NCBI GenBank assembly: GCA_945861385.1
Contig: CAMAUI010000002.1
Location: 1 to 64,000 of the forward strand
Direction: 5' to 3'
Source of the DNA: Prosthecobacter debontii
GTDB lineage: Bacteria; Verrucomicrobiota; Verrucomicrobiia; Chthoniobacterales; Chthoniobacteraceae
Length of the DNA stretch: 64,000 nucleotides
The position numbers were made by a program, and so were the translations under genes. Positions 37,659 to 47,437 of the stretch are shown here, one piece after another. The notes under the pieces were generated by a model. The model ran no database searches and was not told where the DNA came from. It saw only the letters and a list, made by a program, of their open reading frames with translations. The first letter of the stretch is position 1. Every line of letters begins with the position of its first letter.

Positions 37659-38648
37659 ATGAAAATCGCCGTCTTTTCCGCCAAGCGATACGACCGTGAA
37701 TTCCTCGATGCCGCCAACGCGGGAAAATACGCACTGCGTTTCCTCGAACCGCACTTGAACGAGGAGACCGCCTCGCTGGCAGCCGGCTTCGAGGCGGTCT
37801 GCGTCTTTGTGAACGACGAGCTGAGCAACACGGTGCTGGAGACCATCGCCGCGTTTGGCGTGAAACTCGTCGCGCTTCGCTGCGCGGGTTTCAACAACGT
37901 GGACCTGCATGCCGCCGCCCGGCTTGGCATCACCGTCGTGCGCGTGCCCGCCTACTCGCCACACGCAGTCGCCGAGCACAGTGTTGCGCTCATCCTCGCC
38001 CTCAACCGCCGGATTCATCGGGCCTACAACCGCGTACGCGAGGGGAACTTCGCCCTCGACGGACTGCTCGGCTTCGACCTTCACGGGCGCACCGTCGGGG
38101 TGATCGGCACCGGGCGCATCGGCACCGTGTTCGCGCACATCATGACAGGCTTTGGATGCGAGATCCTCTGCCACGATCCGACGCCAGATCCCGAACGCCT
38201 TCCCACGACCGCAAAAATCGTCTCGCTGGATGAAATCTACGCGAAAAGCGACATCATCAGCCTCCATTGCCCGCTCACACCGGAGAACCATCACCTCATC
38301 AGCAACACCACCCTTGCCCGGATGAAGGACGGCGTAATGCTCATCAACACAAGCCGCGGCGCGCTGCTCGACACGAGCGATGTCATCGAGGCGCTCAAGT
38401 GCGGCAAAGTCGGCGCTCTCGGCCTCGACGTGTATGAAGAGGAGGCCGACCTGTTCTTCGAGGATCTCAGCAGCACGATCATCCCCGACGATATTTTTGC
38501 ACGGCTGCTCACTTTTCCAAACGTGCTCATCACCGGTCATCAGGCGTTCTTCACGCGTGAGGCGCTGGAGAACATCGCGGCTACCACGCTCGCAAACATC
38601 GCCGAGTGGGAGGCCAGCGGCACCTGCCGGAATTCCGTGAGGGGATAG
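37659..38648 (+). CDS. 2-hydroxyacid dehydrogenase (D-lactate dehydrogenase-like)
   Basis: [86 protein letters not shown]. Confidence 0.92.
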   Translation: MKIAVFSAKRYDREFLDAANAGKYALRFLEPHLNEETASLAAGFEAVCVFVNDELSNTVLETIAAFGVKLVALRCAGFNNVDLHAAARLGITVVRVPAYSPHAVAEHSVALILALNRRIHRAYNRVREGNFALDGLLGFDLHGRTVGVIGTGRIGTVFAHIMTGFGCEILCHDPTPDPERLPTTAKIVSLDEIYAKSDIISLHCPLTPENHHLISNTTLARMKDGVMLINTSRGALLDTSDVIEALKCGKVGALGLDVYEEEADLFFEDLSSTIIPDDIFARLLTFPNVLITGHQAFFTREALENIAATTLANIAEWEASGTCRNSVRG

Positions 38649-38653
38649 CGCGG

Positions 38654-39646
38654 CTACGGAACCGGGATCGTGTCGAAGATCCGCTTCACGAGCGCATCGC
38701 TCTCCAGTCCGCGCGCCTCGGCCTCGTAGGTGAGGATGATGCGGTGGCGCAGCACGTCCGGCCCGATGGCCTTGATGTCGCCCGGCACGACATACGAGCG
38801 GCCCTGCATCAGCGCCCACGCTTTTGCGGCGAGGGTGAGGGCGATAGTGGCGCGCGGGCTTGCGCCGAATTGGATCAGCGGCTTCGCATCGGCGAGATTG
38901 TATCGCTCCGGCTCGCGCGTCGCGAAGACCACGTGGACGATGTAGTCGCGCAACTTTTCATCCACATGCAACGTGTCCACGACAGCACGGGCGTTGAGGA
39001 TTTGCTCAAGGTTGACGACCGGCTCCACATCGAGATTGGGCCGGGTGAACGCCATCGTATCGAGAATGCGGCGCTCCTCGGCGAAGTCCGGATAGCCCAC
39101 GACGACCTTGAGCATGAACCGGTCAACCTGCGCCTCGGGCAGCGGATACGTGCCCTCCTGGTCAATCGGGTTCTCGGTGGCGAGCACGAGGAACGGCACC
39201 GGCAATTTGTGGGTCTCGCCGCCAAGCGTCACCTGACGTTCCTGCATCGCCTCGAGCAGCGCGCTCTGCACTTTCGCGGGCGCACGGTTGATCTCATCCG
39301 CGAGCACGAAATTCGCGAACACCGGGCCCTTGGTGGCGTGGTATTTCGAGTCCGCCGGATTGTAAATGAGCGTGCCCACGATATCCGCCGGCAGCAGGTC
39401 AGGCGTGAACTGAATCCGGCTGAAGCTGGCGTGAATCGCACTCGCAAGCGTCCGCACGGCGAGAGTCTTCGCCAGCCCAGGCACGCCCTCGAGCAGCACA
39501 TGGCCGTTGGCGAGCAGCCCGACGAGCAGGCGATCGAGCAGGTGCAACTGCCCCACGACGACCTTGCCGACCGTCTCGCGGAGCTGTGGTATCCAGCCCG
39601 CTGCTTCGCGGACTTTGGCGTTCATTTCATCGAGAGTAGGATTCAT
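38654..39646 (-). CDS. MoxR-family AAA ATPase
   Basis: LANGHVLLEGVPGLAKTLAVRTLA; RIQFTPDLLPADIVGT; FVLADEINRAPAKVQSALLEAMQERQVTLGG; LVLATENPIDQEGTYPLPEAQVDRF. Confidence 0.95.
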   Translation of the reverse strand: MNPTLDEMNAKVREAAGWIPQLRETVGKVVVGQLHLLDRLLVGLLANGHVLLEGVPGLAKTLAVRTLASAIHASFSRIQFTPDLLPADIVGTLIYNPADSKYHATKGPVFANFVLADEINRAPAKVQSALLEAMQERQVTLGGETHKLPVPFLVLATENPIDQEGTYPLPEAQVDRFMLKVVVGYPDFAEERRILDTMAFTRPNLDVEPVVNLEQILNARAVVDTLHVDEKLRDYIVHVVFATREPERYNLADAKPLIQFGASPRATIALTLAAKAWALMQGRSYVVPGDIKAIGPDVLRHRIILTYEAEARGLESDALVKRIFDTIPVP

Positions 39647-39743
39647 TTGGAAAAACGGCCGCCGCACTGGAGCGACGGAGCGGGTAGGACAGCGGAAAAG
39701 GAGTTTTCAGCAAGCAGAGAAGTGAAACTGCCTCGAGCAGGAG

Positions 39744-39863
39744 CGTGATTGATTTCCGGTTCACAAGCGTGCAGGCGGCGGCAGGGAGCGGCGCCTCTCC
39801 ACACCTTCGCCTCAGCTTCCCCCGCAATTTCTGCTCCTCCAGATGGACTCACTTCTAATCACG
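39744..39863 (-). repeat. MITE-like dispersed repeat, short form (~120 bp), ends CGTGATT...AATCACG
   Basis: Reverse complement matches both flanks of the longer element at 42533-42829 (cgtgatt.gaagtgagtcca.ctggaggagcagaaa...gcgaaggtgtggagaggcg / ccgctccctgccgccgcctgcacgcttg..gaccggaaatcaatcacg). Confidence 0.8.
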
Positions 39864-40020
39864 CCAGCCGCTGCACAACTCCAAAACTTCGTCCCCCAAT
39901 TCACGCGGAGGGCGGCATTCGAGGGTGGCATGAATGAGCGCATCGGCAACATGCGGCGGCGGGATTTCCATGCGTTCCTCGCGCGAGTGTGGCCGCAGGT
40001 TCGAGAGACTGCTGCCAATA
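39864..40020 (-). pseudogene. Possible short-chain dehydrogenase remnant
   Basis: Reverse-strand reading RMEIPPPHVADALIHATLECRPPRELGDEVLELCSGW resembles an SDR C-terminal segment (PE.VADAI.HA..HP.RE); truncated, adjacent to the MITE. Confidence 0.35.
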
Positions 40021-40077
40021 CACAAGCTGGTGAATGTGTACGCCGACCGCATTGAGGGGGTGGCTTGAGCGTGCGAT

Positions 40078-41172
40078 CTATTTCCGCTCCGACGCGGATT
40101 CGAGGGCGGTCTTCGCGGCTTCGTGATTCCACTCCGCGATGAAAATTTGCGACTTCCCGCCGGCGGCGCGTCCACTCGCCCACGCGAGCTTTTTGCCATC
40201 AGGCGAAAAGACGGGGAGGCCGTCGAAGCCGGGCGTGTCGGTGATGCGGACGGGGTCGCGCTTTCCGTCGGCGTCCACGATGAACAACTCGAAGTTCTCG
40301 AAGCCGTGTTTGTTCGTCGTGAAGATGGCGTAGCTGCCGGCGGGGTGAAAATACGGCGCCCACGACATCGCCTTGAAATCCGTCAGCCGCCGCACATCGC
40401 TGCCGTCGGTTTTCATCGTGAAGACGTCGGCATTCATCCCGCTCGCGTCGAAGCGCCGCCAGATGATCCGCGTGCCGTCCGGCGAAAAGAACGGGCCGCC
40501 GTCGTAGCCGGGGGCGTTCGTGAGCTGGCGGACGTTGGTGCCGTCGGCGGCCATGATGAAAATCTCGCCGAACCACGCGGGATCTTTTTCGAGGCGCACT
40601 TTTTCCTCCGCGCCCAGCTCGCGACCGTACGCTCCGCGCAGGGAGCAGAAGACGATGCTTTTCCCATCCGGCGAGAAGGCGCCCTCCGCATCGTAGCCGG
40701 GCGACTTGGTGAGATTCACCACCGCGCTGCCGGCGGCGTTCGCGGAAAAAATATCCATCGTCGCGTCGTAGTCCCACGAGTAGCGGCGCTGCTTGCCGCT
40801 GGCGCGGAAATCCAGCTCGGCCTGCTGCTTCGCCCTCGCCTCCGGATCCTCGTGGGTGCTGGCGAAGATGACGCGGTTCGCGCCGGGCTGGAAGAACCCG
40901 CACGTGGTCTTGCCCATGCCCGGCGAGACGCGCGCGGTGTCGCCGGTCACCAGATCGAGCACGTACATTTGATAGAATGGATTCCCCTCCTCGCGCTCGC
41001 TCTGGAAAATCAGCTTCTTCCCATCTGGCGAAAAGTACCCCTCACCGCTCCGCTTCCCCTCGAAAACAAGCTGCCGCGCATTGGAAAGGAACCGCGCTTC
41101 CCCGGCGGGAACCCCGGCCGCAACAGCGAAGGAACCGAGGGCGGGCAGACATGCGAGAATGTGGCGCAACAT
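40078..41172 (-). CDS. TolB-like / PD40 WD40-like beta-propeller protein
   Basis: Signal peptide; repeated FSPDGKKLIFQSERE, FSPDGKSIVFCSLRG, FSPDGTRIIWRRFD, FSPDGKKLAWASGR. Confidence 0.9.
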   Translation of the reverse strand: MLRHILACLPALGSFAVAAGVPAGEARFLSNARQLVFEGKRSGEGYFSPDGKKLIFQSEREEGNPFYQMYVLDLVTGDTARVSPGMGKTTCGFFQPGANRVIFASTHEDPEARAKQQAELDFRASGKQRRYSWDYDATMDIFSANAAGSAVVNLTKSPGYDAEGAFSPDGKSIVFCSLRGAYGRELGAEEKVRLEKDPAWFGEIFIMAADGTNVRQLTNAPGYDGGPFFSPDGTRIIWRRFDASGMNADVFTMKTDGSDVRRLTDFKAMSWAPYFHPAGSYAIFTTNKHGFENFELFIVDADGKRDPVRITDTPGFDGLPVFSPDGKKLAWASGRAAGGKSQIFIAEWNHEAAKTALESASERK

Positions 41173-41287
41173 GACGCGGACGGTGCCGCACCCGCTCGAA
41201 TGACGCAACGCGGATCCGCCAGGACGCGGACGCAGGCCATCGCCAGCCGGGCACGGCGGACTGATTTTCTGCAGAGGTCTCAGGATG

Positions 41288-42463
41288 CTACCGCACTTTG
41301 CCCCATGAGTCTTTCAGCCAGAACGGGTCGTAGGATTCGGCTGCCAATTTTTCCCCGATGAACGCCTGCACGCCATAGCCCGCAAACTTTGTCCCGGAAG
41401 ACGCCACGCGCTTGAGCGTGGGGTCAAATTTCGGCCCGACCATGGTGGCGGTCACAATTGGGGTTTCAAAGATCTGCGTGGAGCGGGGCTTGGCCGCGAC
41501 ATCAGGGGTGCCCTCATTGAGTATTTTGAGCTGCTTCTCCGCCGCTGCATCGTATCCGAAGAAAATGTATTTGAGCTTGACGTCGAGCGGCTCTGCCGAG
41601 GTGTTCGCAACGGCAATTCGCAGCGAGCGTTTCACGACCCGGCTGCCCCCTTCCACGGTATTTGTTGACGGTTGCTCGACGCGGATGCGTATGGGACCAA
41701 GTCCCGTGAGGGTTGTTTTCTCCAGGGCAGTGACTGGCGTTTTTTCCGGGCTGGCTCCGGGAACGCCGACTGGCGGAGTAGCGGCTGCGTGGCTGATTAT
41801 TTGGACCGGCGGCAGACGCCATGATTCAGCGAGGGCGGCAGCAGGGACGCCGCCCGATGGCGGTTTGATCGCTGGGGTGTGGGCAAAGTCCGGCGAATTC
41901 GGACCGGTGCCGTCGCCTTTGAAAATAAGCCCGATCTCATCATCCGACAGCGCCCGCTCCCAGATGCGCACGAGGGCAATTCTGCCTTTGGTGAAATCAC
42001 CCCAAAATTCGGGCGTCGCAGTGCCGATTTTCAGGATATGACCCGCCGCATCCGGCCTTGAAAACTGCGGGCTCTCCACGACCACCTTGCCATCGAGCCA
42101 CAGCCGCACCGCGCCCGCGCGCGCCGCGAGCACGGCGGTATGCAACTTCCCGTCGTTTACCGGGTCGCCGCCGGTCATCTTACCCAGCCAGCCGATGTCA
42201 TACACCAGCCGCCTGTCGCGAATGAACAGGGCCTTCGAATCCGGGGCCCATCTGCCACTGGGCGAGCACTTGGAAAGCAACGTCCCTTCGCCCTCCGTCT
42301 CAAACTTCACCACCGCCGTGAAATCCCCACCGAGGTCAATCTTCGCCTTGGGGAAATTCTCCGCTTCCGTCTGCCCCGCTGCGGGCGCGGCTTGCGCATT
42401 GATGCAGGCCTGAAAAACCGACACAGCGGCAAAGGCGACACAGAGAGTTGCACGAATGAGCAT
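41288..42463 (-). CDS. Secreted LamG-domain hypothetical protein
   Basis: Signal peptide; LHTAVLAARAGAVRLWLDGKVVVESPQ...ALVRIWERALSDDEIGLIF. Confidence 0.72.
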   Translation of the reverse strand: MLIRATLCVAFAAVSVFQACINAQAAPAAGQTEAENFPKAKIDLGGDFTAVVKFETEGEGTLLSKCSPSGRWAPDSKALFIRDRRLVYDIGWLGKMTGGDPVNDGKLHTAVLAARAGAVRLWLDGKVVVESPQFSRPDAAGHILKIGTATPEFWGDFTKGRIALVRIWERALSDDEIGLIFKGDGTGPNSPDFAHTPAIKPPSGGVPAAALAESWRLPPVQIISHAAATPPVGVPGASPEKTPVTALEKTTLTGLGPIRIRVEQPSTNTVEGGSRVVKRSLRIAVANTSAEPLDVKLKYIFFGYDAAAEKQLKILNEGTPDVAAKPRSTQIFETPIVTATMVGPKFDPTLKRVASSGTKFAGYGVQAFIGEKLAAESYDPFWLKDSWGKVR

Positions 42464-42532
42464 GCCCGAGCGTACATTTTTCAGGAGCCCCGGCAATCAT
42501 CCATTCGGCCGACTCCCGAAGCCATTTTCCGG

Positions 42533-42829
42533 GCGTGATTGGAAGTGAGTCCACCTGGAGGAGCAGAAAGGGCCGTGGAAGCTGGGGCGAAGGTGTGGAG
42601 AGGCGGCGCACAAGCGGCGACATTCCTGTCGCCGTCGCTGGTTGCGCCGGAGGCGCGCATGTTCCGGCAAGGTGGCGGGCGGTGGAGAGCGAGGGAAAAT
42701 TTTTGTCGCGAACAGTGCGCCGCCGCGTTGCCGAGGGTGTGCGCGCCTCCGGCGCATGTGCGGACGGCGACAGGAATGTCGCCGCTCCCTGCCGCCGCCT
42801 GCACGCTTGCGGACCGGAAATCAATCACG
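42533..42829 (+). repeat. MITE-like dispersed repeat, long form with nested ~177 bp inverted-repeat insert
   Basis: Same outer sequence and CGTGATT/AATCACG ends as 39744-39863; internal 47-bp inverted arms at 42613-42659 and 42740-42786. Confidence 0.8.
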
Positions 42830-42928
42830 CCCCCATTTTTCCCGGGCTCGGATTTCCGCTTGACCCCCTTCCGCTCCCCGACATCATGCGCGCCTTTCTT
42901 GCCGGACACGGCTTTCACTACATTCCGC

Positions 42929-44446
42929 ATGCCCGACAATCTGGGAACAATAATTTGGACGCTCTGCTACACAGCCGTATTGCTCGGCCTGTCGTTGTAC
43001 GGTCTCCACCGCTACATCATCGTTTACTTGTATTTGAAGAACAAGAAACGCGCACCCGAGCCCATGGGGAGATTCGACTCGCTGCCGCGAGTCACCGTCC
43101 AGCTCCCCATTTTCAACGAGCTTTACGTGGTCGAGCGCCTGCTCGATTCCGTGAGCAAACTCGACTACCCACCCGAACTGCTGGACGTGCAGGTGCTCGA
43201 TGATTCGACCGACGAAACTTATGAACTGACCGCGAAAAAGGTCACGGAACTCCGGGCGGCGGGCCTCGATATCACCCACATCCACCGCAGAGACCGCACC
43301 GGCTACAAGGCAGGCGCCCTCCAAAATGGACTCGAAACTGCAAAAGGCGAATTCATCCTCATCCTTGACGCCGACTTCGTGCCCACGCCAGACGTGCTTC
43401 GCAAGACGGTGCATTTCTTCACCGATGAAAAGATCGGAATGATCCAGACCCGCTGGGGCCACCTGAACCGCACCTACTCGCTCCTGACACGCGTGCAAGC
43501 CATGTTCCTCGACGGGCATCTGCTCCTTGAGCAAACCGGCAGGAACCGCTCGGGACGCTTCATCAATTTCAATGGCACCGCCGGAGTGTGGCGAAAGAGC
43601 TGCATCACTGCGGCTGGCGGATGGCAGCACGATACACTGACCGAAGATCTGGACCTGAGCTACCGCGCCCAGCTCAAAGGGTGGAATTTCGTTTTCCTCC
43701 CCAACCTCGTCACCCCCGCCGAGCTACCCGTGGACATGAATGGCTTCAAGAGCCAGCAGTACCGCTGGACCAAGGGCAGCATCCAGACCTGCCGCAAACT
43801 GCTTCCCGCCGTGTGGCGCGCCGAGCTTCCGCTGAAGGTGAAACTCGAAGCCACCGTGCATCTCACTTCAAACTACGCATTCCTGCTCCTCGCATGCATC
43901 TGCATCCTGATGCACCCGAGCACCGGCGGCATCACAGCCGACAGCCAGTATGCGTGGCTGCGGATGATCCTGCTCGACATCCCGATCTTCATCACCGGCT
44001 CGCTTCCCGCCGTCGTGTTCTACATCGTTTCCCAACGCGAACTCTACCCGCGCTCGTGGTGGCGTGAAGTACTCTATCTGCCCGCCCTGCTCGGCCTCAC
44101 CATCGGCCTCGCCATCAACAACGCATGGGCCGTCCTCCAAGGCATGAGCGGCGCCACCGGCGAATTCACCAGAACACCCAAGTACGGGATCAAAACGAAG
44201 ACCCAGAGCTGGAAGAAGACGAAATATTCCGTGGCAAAAAACATCCTCCCATTCATCGAGGTCGCCTTTGCCGCCTACTTCATCTATTTCCTCGCAAACG
44301 AGGTCATCGTTCAAAACTGGTTCGCAGTGCCATTCCTCTTCCTCTTTGCCAGCGGCTTCACCTACGTCGCCCTCTGCTCATTTGCCCAGTGGTTCCCGCA
44401 GCTTCGCGCACCGTGGCGCGACACCGGGAACGCACTCTCCGCATAA
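42929..44446 (+). CDS. Membrane glycosyltransferase family 2 (cellulose synthase-like)
   Basis: RVTVQLPIFNELYVVERLLDSV; VQVLDDSTDETYEL; ILILDADFVPTPDVLRKTV; QTRWGHLNRTYS; TEDLDLSYRAQLKGW; QQYRWTKGSIQT. Confidence 0.93.
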   Translation: MPDNLGTIIWTLCYTAVLLGLSLYGLHRYIIVYLYLKNKKRAPEPMGRFDSLPRVTVQLPIFNELYVVERLLDSVSKLDYPPELLDVQVLDDSTDETYELTAKKVTELRAAGLDITHIHRRDRTGYKAGALQNGLETAKGEFILILDADFVPTPDVLRKTVHFFTDEKIGMIQTRWGHLNRTYSLLTRVQAMFLDGHLLLEQTGRNRSGRFINFNGTAGVWRKSCITAAGGWQHDTLTEDLDLSYRAQLKGWNFVFLPNLVTPAELPVDMNGFKSQQYRWTKGSIQTCRKLLPAVWRAELPLKVKLEATVHLTSNYAFLLLACICILMHPSTGGITADSQYAWLRMILLDIPIFITGSLPAVVFYIVSQRELYPRSWWREVLYLPALLGLTIGLAINNAWAVLQGMSGATGEFTRTPKYGIKTKTQSWKKTKYSVAKNILPFIEVAFAAYFIYFLANEVIVQNWFAVPFLFLFASGFTYVALCSFAQWFPQLRAPWRDTGNALSA

Positions 44447-44503
44447 AATCCGTGGTTTCATGACCAGCCTGCCCACTCCACACAGCACAGCGAACGCGGC
44501 TTG

Positions 44504-45298
44504 ATGGCGACACTCCAATCCTTCCTCCGCCTCATCGGCTTCATCATCCCCGCCGCCGCTTCCGCCGCCGCAATCGTCGTCAGCATCCCCGAACAAAGGC
44601 TCTACGTGTTTGACGACTCCGGGGAGAAAACCGCCAGCTACCCCGTTTCCACCTCGGCCTACGGCCTCGGCGACACCCGCGGCACCTACAGCACGCCGCT
44701 GGGGAAATTGGAGGTGGCTGGCAAAATCGGTGACGGCGCCCCGATCGGTGCCGTTTTCAAATCGGGCCATCGCACCGGCGAAATCTGCAAGATCAACTCC
44801 CCCGGCCGCGACCCCATCATCACCCGCATCCTCCACCTGCGAGGCCTCGAGAGCCAGAATGCCAGCGCCTACACCCGCTGCATCTACATCCACGGCACCC
44901 CGGACGAGCGCCGCATAGGAAAGCCCGTCAGTTACGGCTGCGTCCGCATGCGCTCCAGCGACCTCGTCCAGCTCTTCGACATGACAAGCGTCGGCACCAG
45001 CGTCGAAATCGTGAACGCCAGGGTCGGTAAACTCTTCGCGAAAACGACGTGGAACGTCCCCCTCCCGGCCGTTGCATCCGCTCCACCTGCGGAAAAACAG
45101 ACCGCTTCATCCGAAAAATCAACAACCCTCACCAGGACCGAACCGCCGAGAATGGCCCTCGCATCAAAACTGCACCCCGCCCCACGGCCCCTTCAAATCT
45201 CCCCGGAAACCAGGACGCCGGCCGGCGCGATGACCATCTTCGAGATGCCCGGCATGAGCTTCAAGTTCGGCCCGGCATCGCGCGACGACTCCCGATAG
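44504..45298 (+). CDS. L,D-transpeptidase (YkuD family)
   Basis: IVVSIPEQRLYVFDDSGEKTASYPVST...YIHGTPDERRIGKPVSYGCVRMRSSDLVQLFD. Confidence 0.92.
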   Translation: MATLQSFLRLIGFIIPAAASAAAIVVSIPEQRLYVFDDSGEKTASYPVSTSAYGLGDTRGTYSTPLGKLEVAGKIGDGAPIGAVFKSGHRTGEICKINSPGRDPIITRILHLRGLESQNASAYTRCIYIHGTPDERRIGKPVSYGCVRMRSSDLVQLFDMTSVGTSVEIVNARVGKLFAKTTWNVPLPAVASAPPAEKQTASSEKSTTLTRTEPPRMALASKLHPAPRPLQISPETRTPAGAMTIFEMPGMSFKFGPASRDDSR

Positions 45299-45334
45299 CC
45301 AGCCAGGGCCACCGGCCCTCAAGTCGCTGCCAGG

Positions 45335-45937
45335 CTATTCGCCCAGCTCGACGTTCCAGTAGGCGAAATCCACGAAATGCTTCCAGCTCTCGTGGGCCTC
45401 GGCGCCGAAAGTGAGATGCGCGAACGGGCGCCATTTCGGGCGCTCGGGCTTGCGGATGAGCTTCATCCGGGCCTCATCCGGGGTGCGGTTGCCCTTGCGC
45501 GTGTTGCAGCGGATGCACGAGCACACGATGTTTTCCCAAGTCATCGCGCCGCCGCGATCCCGGGGAAAGACATGGTCGAGGTTGAGATCCTTCCGGTCGA
45601 AGTGTCCGCCGCAGTACTGGCACACGCATTTGTCGCGCTCGAAAATGTTGTGCCGCGTGAACTTCACCTCCTGCCTCGGCATCCGCTCGAAGAACATGAG
45701 GACGATGACGCGCGGAATCCGGATCCGCCAGCGGGAGGTATGCACCATCTGCGGATCAGGCTGCCGCTCGCTGATGTCACGCCACGAATCGAAATCATGC
45801 GTGGAAAAGCTCCCGTCATCCGTGTGGACCACCTGCGCGTGGCCCTGGCAGAGAAGCGAAAACGCCCGGCGGGCTGTGCAGACGTGGATCGCCTGCCACA
45901 GCCGGTTCAGGACAAGGACTGGTCGGTTAAGAAGCAT
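45335..45937 (-). CDS. HNH endonuclease
   Basis: RRIMLLNRPVLVLNRLWQAIHVCTARRAF; FERDKCVCQYCGGHFDRKDLNLDHVFPRDRGGAMTWENIVCSCIRCNTRKGNRTPDEA. Confidence 0.9.
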   Translation of the reverse strand: MLLNRPVLVLNRLWQAIHVCTARRAFSLLCQGHAQVVHTDDGSFSTHDFDSWRDISERQPDPQMVHTSRWRIRIPRVIVLMFFERMPRQEVKFTRHNIFERDKCVCQYCGGHFDRKDLNLDHVFPRDRGGAMTWENIVCSCIRCNTRKGNRTPDEARMKLIRKPERPKWRPFAHLTFGAEAHESWKHFVDFAYWNVELGE

Positions 45938-46064
45938 GATCCGCCGGTTTGAGCGCGCGGAACCTAGCAGCGGTGCCGCCGCACTGTCAACCGGGACGCT
46001 CGCGTTCATGGCGTTGCCAGACCGCGCTTGCCGAAGCACATCCACGCCCCTATCACCGCCGCAC

Positions 46065-47303
46065 ATGCGTTTCCCACTCGCGCTCACCGCCAAGATCGCC
46101 ACCCACATCATCCGCAAAAAACTCAGCGGCGTGCGCAAATTCGCCACCGTCCTCCAGCTCGAACCCCTCCACACCTGCAACCTCACCTGCACCGGCTGCG
46201 GCCGCATCCGCGAGTATTCCACGAGCATCAAGGATGTGATGCCACTCGAAGACTGCCTCGCTGCCGCCACGGAATGCAACGCGCCGATGGTCTCCATCTG
46301 CGGCGGCGAGCCGCTCATTTATCCGCAGATCGAAGCACTCGTCTCCGGCCTCAAGGCGCAGAAACGCATCGTCTATATCTGCACCAACGGCACCCGCATG
46401 CGGGCGAAAATGCGCGACCATCTCGCCGCGGAGCGCGCACGCAGGCCCGGCTGGGTGGAAATGCGGCTGGCTCAATTGCTGGAGGAAAAACTGATCACGC
46501 AGGAGCAGGCGGACAGTCTCCGCCATTCGTCACCCGTCGCCCGTCCCGTCCAACCGATCTCCCCTTCCCCGCTCCTGTTCTGGAACGTGCATCTCGACGG
46601 GCTCCAAGCCACGCACGATCTCATCGTCGAAAAGCCCGGCGTCTTCGCCGAGTGCATCGCCGCCATCCGCATGGCCAAAATCCTCGGCTACCAGGTCGCC
46701 ACCAACACCACCGTCTATCGCGAGACCGATCCCGCCGAGATCGAGGAGCTTTTTCATTTCCTCGCCACACTCGGCGTGGACGGGCACACGATCTCCCCCG
46801 GCTACGACTACGACGCCGCGAAGCGCGACATGGCTGCGCGCCTCGGGCGTGATCCGGCGGAGTTTTTCCTCACCCGCGAAGCCACTCGCGAGAAATTCGC
46901 CCGCGCCATCGAGTGGGGGAAAATGTTCCCGATCTTCGGCACCCCAGGCTACCTTGAATTCCTCGCCGGCCGCCGCGAACTCCCGTGCAGCGCCTGGGCC
47001 ATCCCCACCCGCAACGTCCGCGGCTGGAAAGGCCCGTGCTACCTCATGACCGACGGCCATTACCCGACCTACGCCGCGCTCCTGGAAAGGACCGACTGGT
47101 CGAAGCTCGGTCACGGCAGCGATAGCCGCTGCGAAAACTGCATGGTGCATTGCGGCTACGAGCCCAGCGCCGCCCTCGGCCTTTCCCCGGAACCCGGCGA
47201 TCTTTGGAAGACGCTGAAATTCACGTTTGGCCCAAAGCCGAAGCCCGGACGATCGCTACCCCCGCCGCGAAAACACCCGGAACCGGCTGCTGTGGCAGGT
47301 TGA
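46065..47303 (+). CDS. hpnH: Adenosyl-hopene transferase HpnH-like radical SAM protein
   Basis: LQLEPLHTCNLTCTGCGRIREY (CxxxCxxC variant), SICGGEPLIYPQI, YICTNGTRM, TISPGYDYDAAK, GWKGPCYLMTDGHYPTY, CENCMVHCGYE. Confidence 0.88.
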   Translation: MRFPLALTAKIATHIIRKKLSGVRKFATVLQLEPLHTCNLTCTGCGRIREYSTSIKDVMPLEDCLAAATECNAPMVSICGGEPLIYPQIEALVSGLKAQKRIVYICTNGTRMRAKMRDHLAAERARRPGWVEMRLAQLLEEKLITQEQADSLRHSSPVARPVQPISPSPLLFWNVHLDGLQATHDLIVEKPGVFAECIAAIRMAKILGYQVATNTTVYRETDPAEIEELFHFLATLGVDGHTISPGYDYDAAKRDMAARLGRDPAEFFLTREATREKFARAIEWGKMFPIFGTPGYLEFLAGRRELPCSAWAIPTRNVRGWKGPCYLMTDGHYPTYAALLERTDWSKLGHGSDSRCENCMVHCGYEPSAALGLSPEPGDLWKTLKFTFGPKPKPGRSLPPPRKHPEPAAVAG

Positions 47304-47437
47304 TAATCCCCGCAACACCTCCCGGTTTTCGCTCCAAATCCCGCCCCTGATTTCCCCGTGAAATCCCGTTGCCAAGCGCCGGGACGCCGCTACTGTCGCG
47401 CCCCTTTTCCCGGATGCTAAACCGACCGCCAATCGAA

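Noticed and set aside
37395-38819. 474-aa minus-strand ORF
   Set aside because: Antisense to rsmH/hydroxyacid dehydrogenase.
39749-39937. Small ORFs ISGSQACRRRQGAAPLHTFA shared with 42336..42824 minus
   Set aside because: Shared peptide explained by the MITE-like repeat, not a gene family.
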